Part shown: positions 60,526 through 64,000 of the stretch, piece by piece
Position numbering within the stretch: position 1 is the first letter of the stretch
Layout: each line of letters opens with the position of its first letter
The notes under the pieces: generated by a model
Database searches by the model: none
Seen by the model: the letters and a program-made list of their open reading frames with translations, nothing else
What the model was told of the DNA's origin: nothing
Source of the DNA: Methylobacterium pseudosasicola
GTDB taxonomy: Bacteria; Pseudomonadota; Alphaproteobacteria; Rhizobiales; Beijerinckiaceae
NCBI RefSeq assembly: GCF_900114535.1
Contig: NZ_FOTK01000026.1
Span: 1-64,000 of the forward strand
DNA length: 64,000 nt
Direction of reading: 5' to 3'
Program-made: the position numbers and the translations under genes

Positions 60526-62518
60526 GGGGAGCTCCGTCGGCGTGCGGGACGTATGTCGGGACGACCTCGGTCGGGGTGGTCGCGATGATGTGGCGAACCT
60601 CCTCGCCGGAGAGGACGCGGGCCTGGAGGAGCCGCCGGGCGACCCCCTCGATGCGCCGTCCGTTCTCGCGGACAGCGTACAGGGCGCGGACGTGGAGGCG
60701 GCGCAGTTCCCTCTCGACCGCGTCCTGGAGTTGCCGGTCGAGCTTGAGCAAATCGCCGATCTCGGCATGGTCGCCGCGGTACAGCAACGGGCCGGCGAGG
60801 CCCCAGGATGCGATCTTGCTGGCGACGAGGTTCGTGGCCATGGCGAGATCCGAGTGGCGTGCGCCGCCGGCCCCCGAGGTGGCGCCGCCGAGGATCTCGT
60901 CGATGGCGCGTCCTGCCAGGGTGGAGACCACAAGGTCGTCGACCTGGGACGCGGTCATTGATTGCGCGTTCCGCAACCGCGAACTGGTCCGACCGGAGAA
61001 GTCGCCGCGCTCGACGATGGTCACGCAGGCGAGGTCACCGACCGCGAGAACCTCGGTCATGACGGCATGCGCGGCCTCGTGGTAGGCGGTGGCCCGGACC
61101 AGTTCCGGGGACCGGTCGTCCTGCGGGGCGACCACGCGGACGAGGTCGGCGACGGTCATCGACCGGTCCTCGGCGCGGGCGATGGCGCGGGCGGTCTTCG
61201 CCCACCCCGCGATCTCGGCGCCGGTCGAACCGGCCCCGAGGACGCCGAACGCTCCGAGGTCCGCCTCGGGCAGGTCGTCTCCGAGGTGCTGCCGCAGGAT
61301 GCCCACGACGGCTTCGGCGTTCGGAAGGTCGATGTGGATAATCCGATTCAGACGGCCCGGCCGGACGAGCGCCGGGTCCAACCTTCCGGGGTGGTTCGTG
61401 GCACCGACCACGATGATGTTCGCGCTGTTCGAGGTGGCCCCATCCAGAGCCAGCAGTAGCGAGGTGACCACGGGGGTCCAGAAGTCCCGGTAGCGGGCGT
61501 CGACGGTCTCGCGGTTCGGGACCGCGTCAAGTTCATCCAGCAACAGCACGCAAGGTCCGTTGGCATTCGCCTCGCTGAACGTGTTGTCGATGGCCTTGAT
61601 CACGTCGTTGAGGTAGCCGCCACCGCTGGTGAACCAGGCTGATACGCTGGACACTACCAGAGGTAATCCCAATGTGGCAGCGAGCGATACCGCGAATTGG
61701 CTCTTGCCCGTACCGGGCGGCCCGCCGAGCACAATGTTACGGTCTGGAATGCTCGCCCAGGGCCGTCGGCCGGCGCGCCACTCCTCCACCGCGGCCGCCA
61801 GGGTCAGACCCCAGCCCTTGGCCTCGCCATAGCCGTGAGAGTCCCTCAGGTGCCGCCCGGTCGAGGTGGGCCCGGACGAGCGCCGTGCCGCCTGCAGGGC
61901 CGCGAGCCGCCTCACGGCATCCCGGGCCTTGCCGCCCTTGCGGATGCAAGAGCACACGTCGAGGAACGACAGGCCGTCGACGGACCCGAGGCCCCGTGCG
62001 GCCTGGCCGGTGACGAGATGGATGATGCCGCGCACGGTCTTTTGGGAAGGTGCGCCGAGCCGCACGCAAATGTCCGCCGTCGCGGTCAACGTGGCGGGAA
62101 GGTATCGCTCCGGGGCCTGCGAGATACCGCACACGTTTAAGCCCTGCCCCAGGAGTGTTGCGACCATGTCCGAGCCGCTGGTTGTCTTGTGGGTGCTGCG
62201 CTGCGAGCCGTCACGCCTGAAGGTTTCGACGATATCGGCCACCTTGCCGAGGGCGTCGTGAACGAAGGCGATCATCTCGGGGTGGGCGACCTCGACGACC
62301 AGGGCGATGCCATTCTGCTTGCCGATGGCCCGACGCTGGCGGGGCGTCAGGGCCTCGCGCAGCATCGCGGCGGCCATCAGGCGCGGGACCCCGTTATTTT
62401 CGAGGAGGGATTCCCGCGCGTCATCACGGTCGAACTGACCGGAAACCTCGTCGAGTGCGGCGGAGACGTCGGGGTCCCGCGGGGGGGCGTGCTTGAGGGT
62501 CCTGGAATTCTTGGACAT
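60518..62518 (-). CDS. soluble FtsH-like AAA+ zinc metalloprotease
   Basis: 666 residues without a membrane helix. Residues 1-230 are a unique N-terminal region. The AAA module has Walker A GGPPGTGK (265-272), Walker B LLLDELD (325-331) and the second region of homology NHPGRLDPALVRPGR (375-389). The M41 protease part has the zinc motif HEAAH (480-484) with third ligand likely D557 in RHSDLAMAT. FtsH itself is membrane-anchored; lacking an anchor, this enzyme should act in the cytoplasm. It sits between two small coupled genes beside a Tn7-like operon. A hairpin masks its ribosome site. Confidence 0.82.
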   Translation of the reverse strand: MSKNSRTLKHAPPRDPDVSAALDEVSGQFDRDDARESLLENNGVPRLMAAAMLREALTPRQRRAIGKQNGIALVVEVAHPEMIAFVHDALGKVADIVETFRRDGSQRSTHKTTSGSDMVATLLGQGLNVCGISQAPERYLPATLTATADICVRLGAPSQKTVRGIIHLVTGQAARGLGSVDGLSFLDVCSCIRKGGKARDAVRRLAALQAARRSSGPTSTGRHLRDSHGYGEAKGWGLTLAAAVEEWRAGRRPWASIPDRNIVLGGPPGTGKSQFAVSLAATLGLPLVVSSVSAWFTSGGGYLNDVIKAIDNTFSEANANGPCVLLLDELDAVPNRETVDARYRDFWTPVVTSLLLALDGATSNSANIIVVGATNHPGRLDPALVRPGRLNRIIHIDLPNAEAVVGILRQHLGDDLPEADLGAFGVLGAGSTGAEIAGWAKTARAIARAEDRSMTVADLVRVVAPQDDRSPELVRATAYHEAAHAVMTEVLAVGDLACVTIVERGDFSGRTSSRLRNAQSMTASQVDDLVVSTLAGRAIDEILGGATSGAGGARHSDLAMATNLVASKIASWGLAGPLLYRGDHAEIGDLLKLDRQLQDAVERELRRLHVRALYAVRENGRRIEGVARRLLQARVLSGEEVRHIIATTPTEVVPTYVPHADGAPHA

Positions 62519-62542
62519 GGCGGCCTCCGTGACGGGGCCGCC
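62519..62542 (-). promoter_or_regulatory. start-proximal hairpin of the FtsH-like protease gene
   Basis: GGCGGCC (62519-62525) and GGCCGCC (62536-62542) form a perfect 7-bp GC stem with a 10-base loop. It touches the ATG of the protease gene and partly covers its GGAGG sequence. GGTCAGGCC follows about 17 bases further upstream in the message. The same arrangement precedes the small gene at 62945. Confidence 0.7.
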
Positions 62543-62657
62543 GGGCGCGCATGGTCGCGCCGGTCAGGCCCTCGGGGCTGATCGGGAAAGGGTGGCGTGC
62601 GGGCGGCCGGCGGCCGCGGATATCGGTTTGGCCGGTCGGGTCATGGTCCTGCTCACG

Positions 62658-62945
62658 TCAGCGGTCCTCGCCGGTCTCGAACGCGTCGGCGTCGTGACGG
62701 CGGGCGGTGGAGGTGACGCGCACCCCGGGCCGCGGCGGCGCGAGGCGCTCGGCGAGGTGGCGGGCCTGGGCTTCGGCCTCCTCGTGGGCGACACGACCCA
62801 GGGTCACGAGCGTGGCGCGGACGGCCCGGTCGAGGGCGGGCTCGCCGTAGGTCTCGCGGACGCCGGCGAGGCGCCGGAAGACGAGCCCGACTTGGGCGTC
62901 GGGCTCGGGCGGCAGCAGGGATTCAGGTGGCGAATGGTGGTTCAT
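62658..62945 (-). CDS. small helical protein upstream of the FtsH-like protease
   Basis: 95 residues from ATG 62945. A proline-rich start is followed by one long charged helix pair (ALDRAVRATLVTLGRVAHEE) and a polar tail. It is the first gene of the minus-strand run with the protease and shares its leader hairpin, so the two are probably controlled together. No family is recognised. Confidence 0.55.
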   Translation of the reverse strand: MNHHSPPESLLPPEPDAQVGLVFRRLAGVRETYGEPALDRAVRATLVTLGRVAHEEAEAQARHLAERLAPPRPGVRVTSTARRHDADAFETGEDR

Positions 62946-62968
62946 GGCGGCCTCGGTCGCGGGCCGCC
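62946..62968 (-). promoter_or_regulatory. start-proximal hairpin of the small upstream gene
   Basis: GGCGGCC (62946-62952) and GGCCGCC (62962-62968) form the same 7-bp stem as before the protease gene, with a 9-base loop and contact to the ATG. The shared stem sequence at two genes, and a similar stem at 35500, argues for a common translational control. The remaining gap to 63398 shows a further GC hairpin near 63198-63224 and no gene. Confidence 0.7.
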
Positions 62969-63282
62969 GAACGCGCGCGCGTCGGTCAGGCCCGTTCGGG
63001 AAGGGGGATGCGGTCGCTGCCGTGGGGCAGGCAGGCCATCCGTATGAGGCGGGCGGGGATGAACATCGAACCAGCGTGCTCGCGAAGTTGCAGTCCAGGG
63101 ATTAGGTGGCGGCGAACGGGGCCGTCAACAGCTCTCGAAAGTATTTCGTGGTTAACGCGGGGTTGAGGGCGGTATCCCCGGTGGATCCCGGGGAAAGCCT
63201 GGGCGGCGTGGTATTCCGCCCGGGGGAAGGCCCCGGGGTGGTTTTGGTTCGCGACTCCGAGGGTACGCGTAACGGGTAACGC

Positions 63283-63297
63283 TACGCATGATGCGTA
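63283..63297. promoter_or_regulatory. 15-bp palindrome upstream of the KfrA-like gene
   Basis: TACGCAT (63283-63289), one central base and ATGCGTA (63291-63297) form a perfect palindrome about 100 bases before the KfrA-like start. Nearby GCGTAAC/GGTAACGC half-sites (63267-63282) add to it. KfrA proteins bind their own promoters, so an operator is plausible. Confidence 0.5.
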
Positions 63298-63398
63298 CGC
63301 CCTTGGGGCGTCCCGGGGTCCGGCGGCCGGCGGCGCCGAAATCGACCGTTTCTTCACCGCGCCCGGTAAGGATGTCCCCGGGGCGGGGATTTCCAGCG

Positions 63399-64000
63399 AT
63401 GGTGACACCGAACGACGTCAGGGCCGCGGCGGAGCGGATAAGGGCGCGGGAGGCGCCTCCGGGGGGCGTGAAGGCCCGGGTCTCGGTCCGGACGGTGCGC
63501 AGGGAACTCGGTCGGGGTTCGTTCGGCGACATCGCCCGGGAACTGGACACGTGGCGCAGGGCGGCGAACTACGATCCCGTCGTCGAACGGGCGAACCTGC
63601 CGGAGGCGTTCGGGAACAGGCTGACGACGCTGGGCAAGGAGTTGCTGGAGATGGCCCGGTCCGAGGCGGCCCGGGAGCGGCTGGCGGAGTTCACGGCGGC
63701 GGAGGAGGCCCGGGCGCAGGGCCGCGACATCCTCGACGAGGCCCTCGACCGCGTCGACGCGCTGGAGGCGGAGGTCGCCGCGCTGAGAACCGAGGTCGGC
63801 CGGCTGCGCGCGGCCCCGGGGACGGCGGGCGCCGCGACGCCTCCCGGTCCGGCGGGGCCGGCGGTCGAAGGGCCGCGGAACCCCGGGGCCGAGGCGATGC
63901 GCGGGATGGTCGACGCGCTCCGGGGCAAGAGCCTGGCGAGGGACGCGGACGAGTTCTGGGTGGCGGTGCGGACGGCGGTGGAGGCGGCGATGGGCAGGCG
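63399..64000 (+). CDS. KfrA-like DNA-binding protein, 3' end outside window
   Basis: About 200 residues are visible before the edge. The N-terminal KfrA domain (about 1-55) contains VRAAAERIRAREAPPGG, a VSVRTVRRELGRGSF helix-turn-helix and IARELDTWRR. A long heptad-like helix follows (about 70-135), then a Gly-Pro-Ala linker and a further helix. KfrA proteins bind operators next to their own gene and help plasmid partition. The related short protein at 40853 has the same N-terminal plan. A palindrome lies upstream. Confidence 0.75.
   Translation, partial: MVTPNDVRAAAERIRAREAPPGGVKARVSVRTVRRELGRGSFGDIARELDTWRRAANYDPVVERANLPEAFGNRLTTLGKELLEMARSEAARERLAEFTAAEEARAQGRDILDEALDRVDALEAEVAALRTEVGRLRAAPGTAGAATPPGPAGPAVEGPRNPGAEAMRGMVDALRGKSLARDADEFWVAVRTAVEAAMGR

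Overview
The window looks like accessory and catabolic DNA of a high-GC alphaproteobacterium, most likely Methylobacterium or a close relative. Support is the GC-rich codon use, two SOS boxes of the alphaproteobacterial form GTTC-N7-GTTC, and the families present (DUF892, KfrA-like proteins, DUF1932 dehydrogenase). The genus is an inference. I saw no rRNA, tRNA or CRISPR array, and I cannot tell chromosome from megaplasmid.

Bases 1-20.3 kb hold small-acid catabolism and transport: a DUF1932 dehydrogenase, a YdiJ-type FAD/Fe-S dehydrogenase, an RraA-family aldolase, an aspartate-type aminotransferase, an isopropylmalate-dehydrogenase-like enzyme, an orphan amino-acid binding protein, three MFS carriers and four regulators (two GntR, two LysR). 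Decay is visible: an amidohydrolase with an in-frame amber codon and a DUF1537 (OtnK-type) kinase with a frameshift and no C-terminal half.

Bases 21-29 kb are one compact plus-strand operon: MHS permease, split thiamine-diphosphate decarboxylase, aldehyde dehydrogenase, acyl-CoA dehydrogenase, family III CoA-transferase, MaoC/FAS1-like dehydratase and an alpha/beta hydrolase. It reads as uptake of a 2-oxo acid, decarboxylation, oxidation, CoA activation and a beta-oxidation-like desaturation and hydration. The substrate is not determined.

Bases 29.5-45 kb form a defence and stress island. It starts with SOS-boxed umuDC. Next comes an AT-richer three-gene set (adenosine deaminase, HAM1-like NTPase, SIR2-like protein) that matches the content of the Kongming anti-phage system. 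A truncated serine recombinase follows, joined to the 5' fragment of an AAA protease gene, then a SIR2-STAND-TPR protein, two metallophosphoesterases, a KfrA-like protein, and a DUF5131/TcmP pair with an SOS box almost touching its start codon.

Bases 45.6-53.7 kb are short, tightly overlapping genes of phage or plasmid character: an AAA+ ATPase operon on the minus strand and a plus-strand operon ending in a protein with a Tad2-like (DUF2829) C-terminus.

Bases 53.8-60 kb carry a Tn7-like tnsA-tnsB-tnsC-tniQ operon; tniQ has an in-frame stop and the TnsA active site looks degenerate. Bases 60.3-62.9 kb carry a soluble FtsH-like AAA protease with two small partners. The protease gene and the small gene upstream each start directly after a hairpin that buries the ribosome-binding site, and a similar hairpin precedes the protease-gene fragment at 35 kb. 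The window ends inside a second KfrA-like gene.
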